Source of the DNA: Chryseobacterium kimseyorum | GTDB taxonomy: Bacteria > Bacteroidota > Bacteroidia > Flavobacteriales > Weeksellaceae | Direction: 5' to 3' | Length of the DNA: 64,000 nt | Assembly (NCBI RefSeq): GCF_025971945.1 | Contig: NZ_JAPDHW010000004.1 | Span: 186,001-250,000, forward strand | In this document: positions 16,356 through 25,832 of the stretch, piece by piece | How positions within the stretch are numbered: position 1 is the first letter of the stretch | Layout: every line of letters starts with the position of its first letter | Program-made: the position numbers and the translations under genes | Notes under the pieces: generated by a model | The model's input: only the letters and a program-made list of their open reading frames with translations | What the model was told of the DNA's origin: nothing | The model's database searches: none

Positions 16356-17093
16356 ATGAATACAGTATTAATAACAGGAGCCAACAGAAGCATTGGTCTT
16401 GAAACCGCAAAACAACTTTCAGAAAAAGGATTATTCGTTTACCTGGGAAGCCGTGATCTTGCAAAAGGGGAAGCTATTGTAAAAGAACTTTCAGAACAGG
16501 GATTTCAAAACATTCAGGCGATTGAGATCGATGTTACCAATCCTGAATCTATCTCAGCTGCAAAAAGCATTGTGGAAAACGAAAAGGGAAAATTGGATAT
16601 TCTGATCAATAACGCAGGAATTTTGGGTGTAAATCCACAAACAGCAACGGATACTGCTGTAGAAGATATTAAGAAAGTGTTTGAAACCAATTTTTTTGGA
16701 GTAATCAGTGTCACACAGGCTTTTTTAGATTTGCTTAAAAAATCTGATAATCCGAGAATCAGCAATATTACTTCAGGATTGGGATCATTAACGCTTCACA
16801 GCGATCCCAAGTGGAAATATTATCAGGTTAAAGCAGCTGCTTACGGCCCGTCAAAAACAGCTTTGAACGCGTACACCATTGTGTTGGCTTACGAACTGAA
16901 AGATTTAAATTTTAAAGTAAATGTGATTGATCCAGGTTACACGGCAACAGATTTTAATCATCACAGCGGTCCCGGTTCTGTGGAAAGTGCAGCAGATTTC
17001 ATTATCAAACATACAGTGACAGACGAAAATGCACCGACCGGACAGTTTTTCAGCAATGATATCGAGGACGAAGCGGGAATCAGTCCGTGGTAA
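16356..17093 (+). CDS. SDR-family NAD(P)-dependent oxidoreductase
   Basis: This is a classical short-chain dehydrogenase of 245 residues with a Rossmann fold. The cofactor motif is TGANRSIG (third Gly of TGxxxGxG kept, Ser in place of the usual Gly before Ile). It also has the NNAG motif and the catalytic YGPSK (Tyr and Lys), with the Ser of NITSGLGSL as third catalytic residue. The start at 16356 begins MNTVLITGA, as most relatives do. The substrate is unknown. It probably answers to the Crp/Fnr protein encoded 175 bases upstream. Confidence 0.88.
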   Translation: MNTVLITGANRSIGLETAKQLSEKGLFVYLGSRDLAKGEAIVKELSEQGFQNIQAIEIDVTNPESISAAKSIVENEKGKLDILINNAGILGVNPQTATDTAVEDIKKVFETNFFGVISVTQAFLDLLKKSDNPRISNITSGLGSLTLHSDPKWKYYQVKAAAYGPSKTALNAYTIVLAYELKDLNFKVNVIDPGYTATDFNHHSGPGSVESAADFIIKHTVTDENAPTGQFFSNDIEDEAGISPW

Positions 17094-17172
17094 TTTAATT
17101 AGATGTCTAAAAATATGATCTCTGATAAAAAAAGACTTTAGGACTTATCTATTTTGAAATGTACTTAAAATG

Positions 17173-17201
17173 AAAAAACATCCGCCTTGGCGGATGTTTT
17201 T
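17173..17201. terminator. Bidirectional terminator between the SDR and YceI genes
   Basis: The stem CATCCGCC / GGCGGATG with a 2-base loop (17179-17196) has A's on the left and T's on the right. It can stop transcription from both converging genes. Confidence 0.85.
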
Positions 17202-17222
17202 CTTATGTATCGTAATGACTGC

Positions 17223-17900
17223 TTATTTTTGAGCCGCCTTCACATCGATCGCAATTTCGATGTCTTTGCTGATCATCCATTCTGCAGGATCTGCTTCAGA
17301 AGTTCCGAATTTAATTCCCCAGTCTGCACGGTTTACGGTAAATTTAGCAGCAACATTCGCTGACTTGTCTACCACATCCACTTTTGCAGGGAAAGACACA
17401 TTCATTGTTTTACCCAATAAAGTAAGGTTTCCGCTTACGGTTTTGTTAGCTCCGGCTACAGCATCAGCTGCTGGTGTTGCCAAATCTTCAACTTTAGTGA
17501 TTTTAAAATCAGCAGTTGGGAATTTTTCAACGTTGAAGAAATCTTCATTCTTCAAGTGACCTTCAAGATCAGTATATTTTTTGTCTTTTTCAGTAACAGA
17601 AGCAGGATCTACTTTGATAGATTTCATATCGATTACAAATTCTCCAGAAGCCAATTGGTTATCAGCAACAGACAATTCACCAGAAGTGATCGCAAGTGTT
17701 CCCCAACGTGGAGCCATACCCCCTTTGTGGAAAGCTTTCCAGTTAACTTTAGATGCAGCAGCATCTACAGCAAAAACATCACCTTTCTTTTCAGCAACAG
17801 TCTGCTCCTGACCTGCAGCTGTAGCTTCTGTTTTTTTATCTCCACATGACGCTAATAAAAGACCCATAGCTGCTAAAGCAATTACACTGATTTTTTTCAT
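17223..17900 (-). CDS. YceI-family lipoprotein
   Basis: YceI proteins are lipocalin-like barrels that bind isoprenoid lipids in the periplasm. This one has a lipobox LLLASC (Cys19), then a short Lys/Glu-rich linker and the YceI domain (FAVDAAASKVNWKAFHKGGMA, GELSVADNQLASGEFVIDM, GNLTLLGKTMNVSFPAKVD, ending VNRADWGIKFGTSEADP). The 225 residues match the usual size plus the lipoprotein linker. It is a single-gene transcript with its own promoter and a bidirectional terminator. Confidence 0.9.
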   Translation of the reverse strand: MKKISVIALAAMGLLLASCGDKKTEATAAGQEQTVAEKKGDVFAVDAAASKVNWKAFHKGGMAPRWGTLAITSGELSVADNQLASGEFVIDMKSIKVDPASVTEKDKKYTDLEGHLKNEDFFNVEKFPTADFKITKVEDLATPAADAVAGANKTVSGNLTLLGKTMNVSFPAKVDVVDKSANVAAKFTVNRADWGIKFGTSEADPAEWMISKDIEIAIDVKAAQK

Positions 17901-17951
17901 TTTTTTAAAAATTTAATATTGTTATTGATTAAGTATTGTTTTACTAAACAG

Positions 17952-17959
17952 CAAAAATA
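17952..17959 (-). promoter_or_regulatory. -7 element of the YceI gene
   Basis: Minus-strand TATTTTTG, 51 bases before the ATG, fits TAnnTTTG. A TTTG lies 24 bases upstream, slightly far for the -33 element. Confidence 0.5.
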
Positions 17960-18160
17960 CCGTTTTATTATTTTCTGACTTTGCAAACCTCGGAAAAATT
18001 TATGATTTGAATCATTAACATAGGGTAAGAAAATGAAAAAAGTTTTTATTTTGGCATTTTTGCTCAATGGCAGAAAAAGTAGTTCCTGACAAATTATAAA
18101 AATCTGATCTCTTTATTACTGCTTCATTTCTTTTGTGTGTGATTTTTTATTTGCTTTTTC

Positions 18161-18168
18161 TATATTTG
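18161..18168 (+). promoter_or_regulatory. -7 element of the thioredoxin-like lipoprotein gene
   Basis: TATATTTG, with a TTTG 25 bases upstream and a leader of about 70 bases to the ATG at 18244. Confidence 0.5.
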
Positions 18169-18243
18169 AATTTTACAGTTTTATTGATGTAATAATTTAC
18201 AACAGGTGACTGGAAATAAAATATCATTAATTATTAAATCCAA

Positions 18244-19338
18244 ATGAAAAAAAAATTTCTTATTTATTTGACAGGTATCTTCACGATTATTTCCTGTGAA
18301 AAAAACTCAACAAAAATATCAGGAGATATTCCGAATTTACCTGACGGAAGACTGGTACTGTTCGAAGAGGTATGGTCTAATAAACTTGATAGTGTAGAAG
18401 TGAAAGATGGAAAATTTGATATTGAGCTTACATTCGATGATAAAATCCCTCATTACATCGGTATGGATCTTTTAGCGAAAAATGGTGATAAAATTCGTTT
18501 CCAATTTCCTACAGATTCTTATTTTAATAAACAAAAAGATAAATGGAGCTCTTCGCTATTTCTTTCAGACAAAAGGATTCATATAAAAGATTCTATAGAA
18601 TATATTGATTTCGGTAAAAACTCATCCTTTCCTGATAATATTAAATCTGTCAACGTCATTAGTTTAGAAGCCGGGGAACAGACTTATGCATTACAAAAGA
18701 CCAATTATGATTTATTCAGTAGAAAAAGCAATACCCAAAATTCTGAAATTCAAAATTTAATTAAAAGACACCCGAAGTCATTTCATTTATTATCTGAAAT
18801 GGTGAAAAATAAATACACATTTTCTTCAGCAGATATTGGTGATTTTTTAAAGCTATTTGACAAGTCTGTGCAAGAATTTCCACAATTCAAAGAACTTCAA
18901 AAGTATGTCGTCGATTCGAAAAAAAGCATCAATAACAGTCTGTTGAAATTGAAAAATTCAGATAATCAAGTGAATGAAATTTTAGACAAAAGATACAATA
19001 AACATTTAATTATCCTTTGGGCTAGTTGGTGTATACCGTGTAGACAAGAGATTCCTATTCTGAAAAAAATTGTATCTGAGAATAATCTTAGCGATACAGA
19101 AGTAATATCTATCTCAATAGATGAAAAGGAATCTGACTGGAAAAAAGCGCTTGCTGCAGAAAAAATGAACTGGAAACAGTTTATTCTTTCAAAAAAGGAA
19201 AGTGAAAGATTTAAAATAATTTTAAAGTATGGCGGAGGTATTCCTTACTCAGTCTTGGTTAATAGTGATTTAAAAATTTTATCAAGTTCAACTGGTCTGT
19301 ATAACGAATCAGAATTGTTGAAAATGTTAAAGAAATAG
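18244..19338 (+). CDS. TlpA-like thioredoxin-fold lipoprotein with DUF4369-type N-terminus
   Basis: This is a 364-residue periplasmic thiol-disulfide protein. It has a lipobox (TIISC, Cys19), then a DUF4369-like domain (ISGDIPNLPDGRLVLFEEVWSNK near residues 25-47) and a C-terminal thioredoxin fold with the active site WCIPC (Cys263 and Cys266), preceded by HLIILWAS. Such proteins reduce or resolve disulfides in the cell envelope. The downstream genes (outer-membrane barrel, TPR, HExxH protein) are also exported, so they may act together, but that is only suggested by order. Confidence 0.85.
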   Translation: MKKKFLIYLTGIFTIISCEKNSTKISGDIPNLPDGRLVLFEEVWSNKLDSVEVKDGKFDIELTFDDKIPHYIGMDLLAKNGDKIRFQFPTDSYFNKQKDKWSSSLFLSDKRIHIKDSIEYIDFGKNSSFPDNIKSVNVISLEAGEQTYALQKTNYDLFSRKSNTQNSEIQNLIKRHPKSFHLLSEMVKNKYTFSSADIGDFLKLFDKSVQEFPQFKELQKYVVDSKKSINNSLLKLKNSDNQVNEILDKRYNKHLIILWASWCIPCRQEIPILKKIVSENNLSDTEVISISIDEKESDWKKALAAEKMNWKQFILSKKESERFKIILKYGGGIPYSVLVNSDLKILSSSTGLYNESELLKMLKK

Positions 19339-19389
19339 ATGTGAGATGTAATATCTTATCTACTATAATTGTCCTATCTAAAAACCATC

Positions 19390-21708
19390 ATGAAATTTAA
19401 AATTTTTTTTCTCTTACTATTTTCTTTCATCAGCTCATTTGCTCAGCAAAATTTAAGTATCAACGGGACAATAATTAATTCGGAAAACGAAAAAATCACG
19501 TCACCTATTGTTGTTTATTTATTTGATCATGAAAATCATTTGGTGAAGTCTACGGTTACTCAGGATGCACAGTTTGAATTTCATCAATTACAATCTAAAA
19601 ATTATTACATTCAAATTTCTTCGGATGACAATATTCAAAAGGAAAAGCCATTTAGCTTAGATAAAAATTTAGATTTAAAAATTATTTACAAACCAAAAAC
19701 GTCAGATATCGAGGAAGTTACCTTAACGGGAAATAAAAGCGGTTTTAAGATTGAGAACGGAAATATCACTTTGGATGTTGCCAATTCACCTCTCAACAAA
19801 TTACCGACATCGACCGACGTTTTATCTAAATTACCATTTGTGATGATGGATGCCAATGGCGAAGGACTTTCATTTGTGGGTAAAGGTGTTCCGTTACTGT
19901 ATGTTGATAATCAGAGAGTAGATTTTGCAACATTATCAGCAATTGCTGTAGACGACATTAAATCAGTCGAGATTATTAGAAATCCCTCTGTGAAATATGA
20001 GTCTGAGGGAAAGGCAGTCATCAAAATTAACCTTAAAAAAAGCAGAAAAGATGGTACTCAACTCACCATTTCTGAAACCGCAACTTTTCAAAAACGTTTC
20101 AGTAATCATTTCAACGCCAATTATCAGCAGAAAAAAAATAAAACCGAATGGAAGCTTAACGCTGCCTACAATCAAATCAATCATTGGGAAAGCAACGGTT
20201 TCGAATACTCAGTTCCCGGCAAAAATATTTATTCTGACTACGTGATTACATCGATTACCAAGCGTCCACAAACGATTTTTGGTGGAAGTTTATATCATGA
20301 ACTGAATGATAATGATTTTATTACTCTGACGATCAACAGTAATTTCAGGCCAGATAATGGTGACAACAATACCAATACGATGTATTTTGAAAACGGAGAA
20401 AATTCTTTCATTAAAACGCTGAATCAGCAGAACAGAAAACGCTCGACTGTAAACTCCATATTTAATTACAATAAAAAAATAACGGGTTGGGATGCCAACA
20501 TCTTTACCGGATTGCAGTACACTCATGAAAGTGATAATCTTGGTTACACTTTTTACAACGACACCGATAATTCCGGTTATAATTTCAGCCAGTTTCGCCG
20601 CCAGAAGTATTCAGGAAACGTATATTCAGGGAGAATTGATTTTGAAAAGAAACTGAATGAAAAACATGTTTTTGAATTAGGCGGAAGCTACACCAGCGCA
20701 GAAACAGATACAGACAATTTTACTGATTACCGGAATAGTCAGGCTATCGAATATTATCGCTATGATTTTAAAGAAAGCAATTTTGCAGGCTATACGAATC
20801 TTGGATTTGATTTAAATAAATGGAACCTCAAAGGCGGAATCAGAATGGAATCTACTTCTACAAAAGGTTTAGATCCTATTTTTAATGAAACTAAAATTGA
20901 AAGAGAATATGTTGACTGGTTTCCCAACGCAGAAATCAATTTTAAACAGAGTGAAAACTATGTGTTTACATTAAATTTCAGAAAAAGTATTGACAGACCG
21001 AATTACAGAAATCTTGCATCCGGCGGATTATACGGAAGTCCTTACGTGGAATATGTAGGCAATCCGAATTTGGTTCCTACCTACACCAATACGGTTTCTT
21101 TCACGACAAGTCTGAAAAAATGGTCATTGAATGCATCTTTTTACAAAAGTAGAAATCCGATTGGCTATACATTGGTTTATGATCAAGACAGGAATATTTC
21201 AAAGTTCACGATGGTTAATTTTGATAAAGAATTTGGCACAAACATAGGCTTAGACTTCCCTGTCGAATGGAAAAAATGGACTTCGCAAAACAGTCTGTCT
21301 CTAAATTATGATAAAACTGAAGATTCTTTAGCGGTTGTAAAAAATTCCACGCCCTATCTCTATTTTTCCACCAACAATACGTTCGAGCTGTTGAAGCATC
21401 TTTCTTTTTTGCTTGACGGCTCCTACATTACAAAACGCACGGCAGGACTGTACGAAGTTAATGATATGTGTCTGGTGAATCTTGGCCTCACTTCCTCTGT
21501 CTCAAATTTTGATTTTACACTCCGTTACAATGATGTATTTAATCAAATGAACTACGTTCAAAAAATAAGCTATAATCAGATGACATCTACCGGAACCTTC
21601 TTCGGAAACACACCCACGGTCTCGCTTGCCGTAAAATATAATTTCGGAAAGTTGCTGAAATCAAATTACAAACAGAATACAGTGAACGAGACTTCAAACA
21701 GGCTTTAG
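19390..21708 (+). CDS. Outer-membrane beta-barrel family protein (CarboxypepD_reg-like, OMP_b-brl_3)
   Basis: This 772-residue protein has a signal peptide (cut after SSFAQ), a carboxypeptidase-regulatory-like fold (SINGTIINSENEKITSPIVVY), and a plug-like part with LPTSTDVLSKLPFVMMDANG. The long C-terminal barrel is built on repeated beta-strands and is typical of the OMP_b-brl_3 family. I see no TonB box. It may be an outer-membrane receptor or a surface scaffold; substrate unknown. The start is placed at the ATG at 19390 because the longer frame uses a TTG at 19369 and would put an unusual stretch before the signal peptide. Confidence 0.83.
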   Translation: MKFKIFFLLLFSFISSFAQQNLSINGTIINSENEKITSPIVVYLFDHENHLVKSTVTQDAQFEFHQLQSKNYYIQISSDDNIQKEKPFSLDKNLDLKIIYKPKTSDIEEVTLTGNKSGFKIENGNITLDVANSPLNKLPTSTDVLSKLPFVMMDANGEGLSFVGKGVPLLYVDNQRVDFATLSAIAVDDIKSVEIIRNPSVKYESEGKAVIKINLKKSRKDGTQLTISETATFQKRFSNHFNANYQQKKNKTEWKLNAAYNQINHWESNGFEYSVPGKNIYSDYVITSITKRPQTIFGGSLYHELNDNDFITLTINSNFRPDNGDNNTNTMYFENGENSFIKTLNQQNRKRSTVNSIFNYNKKITGWDANIFTGLQYTHESDNLGYTFYNDTDNSGYNFSQFRRQKYSGNVYSGRIDFEKKLNEKHVFELGGSYTSAETDTDNFTDYRNSQAIEYYRYDFKESNFAGYTNLGFDLNKWNLKGGIRMESTSTKGLDPIFNETKIEREYVDWFPNAEINFKQSENYVFTLNFRKSIDRPNYRNLASGGLYGSPYVEYVGNPNLVPTYTNTVSFTTSLKKWSLNASFYKSRNPIGYTLVYDQDRNISKFTMVNFDKEFGTNIGLDFPVEWKKWTSQNSLSLNYDKTEDSLAVVKNSTPYLYFSTNNTFELLKHLSFLLDGSYITKRTAGLYEVNDMCLVNLGLTSSVSNFDFTLRYNDVFNQMNYVQKISYNQMTSTGTFFGNTPTVSLAVKYNFGKLLKSNYKQNTVNETSNRL

Positions 21709-21774
21709 ATAATGGTGTCAGTTGACAGCTTTGATTTTTTCTTTTTCAGGTGTGATATTTAGTCAGCATTTTTC

Positions 21775-21782
21775 TATATTTG
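21775..21782 (+). promoter_or_regulatory. -7 element of the TPR gene
   Basis: TATATTTG lies 36 bases before the ATG at 21818. No clear -33 element is seen at the usual distance. Confidence 0.4.
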
Positions 21783-21817
21783 GATTGATTTGCAAATTAA
21801 ACTAAACCCATACGACC

Positions 21818-22858
21818 ATGAAAAAATTCTATTTACTGCTATTTGTGCCGATTCTCAGTTTCTCACAGAACAAAAATGCAGCGACCATCAAAATTCACGA
21901 AGGAGTTGCATTTCACGATAAGGGCAAATATGATCAGGCACTTGCACTATATGATGAGGCACTGATATTAGATAAGAACAATCTTACCGCTCTATCGGAA
22001 AAGGCCATGACACTGGAGTCTCTGAAAAGATATGATGAAGCAATTGAGATCAGCAAATTAGCCATCAGTACTCATCCTGATGAAGATCTTAAAAACATTT
22101 ATGTAAGCTACGCCAACTCCTTAGACCACCAGAAAAAACCGGAGGCAGCCCTCAAAATTTATGATGAAGGACTGAAAAAATATCCGGATTATTATCACCT
22201 GTATTTCAACAAAGGGATTTCTTTGATAAATTCAAGACAGACTGAAAAGGCGTTACTGGCTTTCCAGAAATCTGCTCAGCTTAACCCAAATCATTCAAGT
22301 TCTTTTAATGCCTTGGCAGCACTGAATCGCAATAAAAAAATACCGTCTATTTTAGCATCCTCGAGGTACCTGCTGATTGATAATACCTCTGCCCGTGCAA
22401 AAGGAAATTTAGATTCTGTAATTGACCTCATGAATCAGGGAGTATCACAAAAAAAAGATCAGTCGATCAATCTGATGATAGATCCTGAAACGCTTGAGAA
22501 AGCCAACGCTAAAAAAAAGACTGAGAACAATTTTGGTATGACAGATATGGTCTTGACAATGGCTGCAGCATTAGATTACGACGATAAAAATAAAGATAAA
22601 ACCGAAGTACAGAAATTCATTATTAAATTTGAAGCGCTTTGCAGTTCGCTGAGCGAGACAAAAAAAGGACAGAAAGGGTTTTACTGGGAATTTCTGGCGC
22701 CTTATTTTATTGAAATGAATGAAAAGAAACTTCTCGAGCCTTTTGCGTATATCGCATTCGCTCCTAAACAGACTGCTGATGTCATCAAATATCATGAGGA
22801 CAATGCACAAAAGATTAAAGATTTTTACCAGTGGTCAGATAATTATGTCTGGAAATAA
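21818..22858 (+). CDS. TPR-repeat exported protein
   Basis: This is a 346-residue protein with a signal peptide (LLLFVPILSFSQ) and about four TPR repeats between residues 20 and 170 (GKYDQALALYDEALILDKNN, KRYDEAIEISKLAISTHPDE, KKPEAALKIYDEGLKKYPDY, RQTEKALLAFQKSAQLNPNH). A C-terminal helical part of about 170 residues has no family I recognise. TPR proteins are scaffolds, so a partner among its envelope neighbours is plausible. No lipobox is visible, so the protein should be periplasmic or secreted. Confidence 0.83.
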   Translation: MKKFYLLLFVPILSFSQNKNAATIKIHEGVAFHDKGKYDQALALYDEALILDKNNLTALSEKAMTLESLKRYDEAIEISKLAISTHPDEDLKNIYVSYANSLDHQKKPEAALKIYDEGLKKYPDYYHLYFNKGISLINSRQTEKALLAFQKSAQLNPNHSSSFNALAALNRNKKIPSILASSRYLLIDNTSARAKGNLDSVIDLMNQGVSQKKDQSINLMIDPETLEKANAKKKTENNFGMTDMVLTMAAALDYDDKNKDKTEVQKFIIKFEALCSSLSETKKGQKGFYWEFLAPYFIEMNEKKLLEPFAYIAFAPKQTADVIKYHEDNAQKIKDFYQWSDNYVWK

Positions 22859-22990
22859 GTTTCTTTTTTCGGAAATTGATTTGCCTGCTTATTATTTAAT
22901 GTAAATCAAAATTTATGATAGATGACATCTGAACTGTTCTGGTTGTACATTTTTTATGGTTTAAATAAGTCATTCACATTGCTAAACTTA

Positions 22991-24121
22991 ATGAAAAAAA
23001 TAATTTTTGGGATTTTAATTTCTGCTGGCATTCATTATAATGCTCAAACCTACACTGCAAATTTCAATATTGATAACGACAATAAAGATGTCAGAAACAT
23101 TGTTGAAGTTTGGCAGTCTTATCTAAAAACAAATTCTAAAGAGTACTGGAATACCGCTGAAACTCAAAATTTAAAAAACTTCAATATTCTCAATATCGAA
23201 GGAGTTATCAATCCTTCACTGATGAACTGGAATTTTTCTAATCATATACTGAGTATCAATCCTGTTTCTGAGGATACGTTTATCATTAAATCAATATTTG
23301 AAGGTGAAAACAAATCTGTTTTTGCGATCACCAACGTTTTAGCAAAAAAGGAAAACGGAAGTTATAAACTCTCTAATTATCTTTTCGACTACACTAAAAA
23401 CTGGAAATCTCATTCTACGGAAAACATCACTTATTTTTACAGACCGGATTATACTTTAAATCTTGAAGAAGTTTCGCAGGCCGAAAAATTTTACAGCGAT
23501 TTATGTAAAAATTTTAATCTCAAACCCCAAAAACTGACCCATTTTATAGCCAGAGACTGCGATCATATTTACGATATTTTGGGATACGAGTATATCTTCA
23601 GCAAAGGAACGGCAAAAGAATGTGGCTACTTTGAAACTGACAACAATTTCATTTTCGGAACAGAACAGGCAGGAGCCAGTCATTTTCACGAAATAACACA
23701 CTTTATCAATAAATTTTATCCGAACGCCCATTCCTTACTTCTTACCGGAATTTCAGCTTATTTATCAGGTGAAAAAGCGCATTTTGGTAAATCTCTCGCC
23801 TATCATACCAAAAGAGTAAATCTTCATTTAGAAAAAAATAAAGAAATCAGTTTAGCTAGACCTTTTGATTTTTATAAGCTGGATGAAAATACAAATCCAC
23901 AATACGTCATCGGCGGTTTGCTCTGTGACCTGATCATTCAACGTAAAGGAAAAAGCGGATTAATTGAAGCATTTACCGAGACAAAAACTGATGATGAACT
24001 TTTGAAGTTTTTAAAGACAAAAGTTTTAAAGAAAAATGAAGTATTAGATGATCTACTGCGAAAACGAATAAAAGAAATTTCAGATTCAAATTATTTCCCC
24101 AATAGATTACAATATAAATAA
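22991..24121 (+). CDS. Exported HExxH-containing protein, peptidase MA-like
   Basis: This protein of 376 residues is not one I recognise as a named family. It has a signal peptide (MKKIIFGILISAGIHYNAQ). The HExxH motif HEITH sits at residues 233-237 (GASHFHEITHFINKFYP). In gluzincin peptidases an NEG-type motif should follow with the third zinc ligand; here the matching stretch reads SLLLTGISAYLSGEK, so the Glu is replaced by Thr. It may be an inactive relative, or use another ligand. The start at 22991 is chosen because the frame before it lacks a signal peptide. Confidence 0.65.
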   Translation: MKKIIFGILISAGIHYNAQTYTANFNIDNDNKDVRNIVEVWQSYLKTNSKEYWNTAETQNLKNFNILNIEGVINPSLMNWNFSNHILSINPVSEDTFIIKSIFEGENKSVFAITNVLAKKENGSYKLSNYLFDYTKNWKSHSTENITYFYRPDYTLNLEEVSQAEKFYSDLCKNFNLKPQKLTHFIARDCDHIYDILGYEYIFSKGTAKECGYFETDNNFIFGTEQAGASHFHEITHFINKFYPNAHSLLLTGISAYLSGEKAHFGKSLAYHTKRVNLHLEKNKEISLARPFDFYKLDENTNPQYVIGGLLCDLIIQRKGKSGLIEAFTETKTDDELLKFLKTKVLKKNEVLDDLLRKRIKEISDSNYFPNRLQYK

Positions 24122-24125
24122 AATT

Positions 24126-24155
24126 AAAAAAGAGAAACCTAAGTTTCTCTTTTTT
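24126..24155. terminator. Bidirectional terminator between the HExxH gene and gldG
   Basis: The repeat AAAAAAGAGAAAC / GTTTCTCTTTTTT with a 4-base loop (CTAA) forms a terminator in both directions. It lies 4 bases past the first gene's stop and just before the gldG stop. Confidence 0.85.
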
Positions 24156-24160
24156 AATAT

Positions 24161-25828
24161 CTATCCGAATTTCTTTTTCCTCAACCAGAAAAACAAACCT
24201 CCTAAAAGTCCGATAATTACTAACGGTAAAAGGAGATTAAACCATTGCCAGTTCGTTTTCTCTTCACTGATTCTGTGACGGTCAAGAAGACGTTCTTCAA
24301 TGTTTCTGTTTCTTAATTCCATCAGATTGCTGTCATCTAAGAGATAATCTAATGCATTTCTTAAAAACTGCTCGTTACCGAACTGTTCGTCCGTCAAACG
24401 GTCAACACCTAATGGTAAAGGCTCGCCTTTGTGGGTTTTATTTCTGCCGACATCTCCGTCTGCGATAACGATCATTTTGTTTTCCGGACTTGTTGCTTTA
24501 AAGCCGGGATAATTTTGTCTTTCAATTCTTGAGGCGTATGCTGAAGAAAATTTCCCTTCCAAAGCAACGGCAAAAATCTTCGGGGTGCTTGGTTTTTCCA
24601 TTTGTCCGAGGCTGTCTACGCTGGCAATTTCGCTCAGTTCAACATAGTTCGGAACCTGTTTTAATAAAGTTCTTTCGCTGGATTCAAAAAGAACATTGGT
24701 TTTAAATTTCTTTCCGCCCAACGTATCGATAGAAGTTGGAAATTCCAATTTCACAGGATTGATATTTTTAGTGATTGGATTGTTGTTTTCAGCAATTCCA
24801 AGTGGAAAGTATGGCCACGGAAGGCTTGTGTACTGAGGATTCCCTCCCACTTCGCCTGTAACCAACTTCAGCAAAGCAAATTTCTTTACATCTTTCACCA
24901 ATGCTGGGTTGATTCTCAATCCATAGTTAAAAAAGAAATCGGTCATGTTGATGTCAACCGGGAAAGGCATTACTTTTTTAGATCTCGTCAGCGTATCCAT
25001 TTCAGCATTCACGGCATCAATCATCCAAAGGGTTTTCCCGCCATTCATAATATACTGATCTAAAATCACTTTCTCACCGTCAGTAAAAGCTTTTCTAGGT
25101 TTTGCAATAACTAAAGCACTCATCTGCTTAAGCAAAGGTAAATCTGCTAAGGTCAGTTCTACATTATTTTTAGGGATTACCGGACCCGCGTCATAGCTCT
25201 CTAAAGCGAGATTCATAAAGCCCTGGAATTCTTCAGGTCTTAATTCATCCTGATTGACCAAAACTCCAACCTTTTTTCTTTGATTGGTAGTAACCGCTTT
25301 GATATTTGAAACTAAATTGTATTCTAAATTTTCAATCGATTTTCTAAGCTGCTCATCTGCATTAATGTTTGCCTGCTGTACAACTAACGGTATAGAAGCT
25401 CCGTTTTGTCCGTGCTTTACAACGGCGTAAGGAAACAGGTAAATCTGTGTAATCTTTCCGTCTTTGTTATCCGGAAGCACTGAAGGTTGCATTCCCATGG
25501 CCATAAGAGTGTCCTGAGACATCTTTGTTTTGATGGGATCAATAAATTTAAAATCGATTTTAGGATTGATCTTTCTGAATTCTTCCAGCATAAATCTGGT
25601 CTCGCTCTGCAACTGTTTGAAGCTCGCAGGAAAGTCTCCCTCCAGGTAAACATCCACCGTTACAGGTTTTTTAATCGATTCTAAAACTTTTATTGTGCTT
25701 TCTGAAAGCGTATATCTTTTTTCTTTGGTTAAATCCAATCGAATTCCTGAAAACATCAAGATGATGCTTAAAGGTAAAATTACAAACAGTAAAATTCCGA
25801 ACGGAGATTTTAGGGATATCTTCTTCAT
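24161..25828 (-). CDS. gldG: Gliding motility-associated ABC transporter substrate-binding protein GldG
   Basis: GldG works with GldF and the ATPase GldA in an ABC system needed for gliding motility in Bacteroidetes. This 555-residue protein starts with a membrane anchor (KSPFGILLFVILPLSIILMF) and continues with the GldG core (IRLDLTKEKRYTLSESTIKVL, ANINADEQLRKSIENLEYNL, ALVIAKPRKAFTDGEK). A second membrane helix lies near the C-terminus (WFNLLLPLVIIGLLGGLFFWL). The gene follows gldF by 4 bases, as one operon. Whether the strain glides cannot be told; these genes occur in non-gliders too. Confidence 0.93.
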   Translation of the reverse strand: MKKISLKSPFGILLFVILPLSIILMFSGIRLDLTKEKRYTLSESTIKVLESIKKPVTVDVYLEGDFPASFKQLQSETRFMLEEFRKINPKIDFKFIDPIKTKMSQDTLMAMGMQPSVLPDNKDGKITQIYLFPYAVVKHGQNGASIPLVVQQANINADEQLRKSIENLEYNLVSNIKAVTTNQRKKVGVLVNQDELRPEEFQGFMNLALESYDAGPVIPKNNVELTLADLPLLKQMSALVIAKPRKAFTDGEKVILDQYIMNGGKTLWMIDAVNAEMDTLTRSKKVMPFPVDINMTDFFFNYGLRINPALVKDVKKFALLKLVTGEVGGNPQYTSLPWPYFPLGIAENNNPITKNINPVKLEFPTSIDTLGGKKFKTNVLFESSERTLLKQVPNYVELSEIASVDSLGQMEKPSTPKIFAVALEGKFSSAYASRIERQNYPGFKATSPENKMIVIADGDVGRNKTHKGEPLPLGVDRLTDEQFGNEQFLRNALDYLLDDSNLMELRNRNIEERLLDRHRISEEKTNWQWFNLLLPLVIIGLLGGLFFWLRKKKFG

Positions 25829-25832
25829 GTTT

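Larger units (their letters stand above)
17901..18243. other. 343-base intergenic region between divergent YceI and thioredoxin-like genes
   Basis: It holds the promoters of the two divergent genes (minus-strand -7 at 17959-17952, plus-strand -7 at 18161-18168). I see no further gene, RNA or repeat in it. Confidence 0.6.

Noticed and set aside
17260..17849. Three plus-strand open frames opposite the YceI gene
   Set aside because: They are shadow frames of a well-supported lipoprotein gene.
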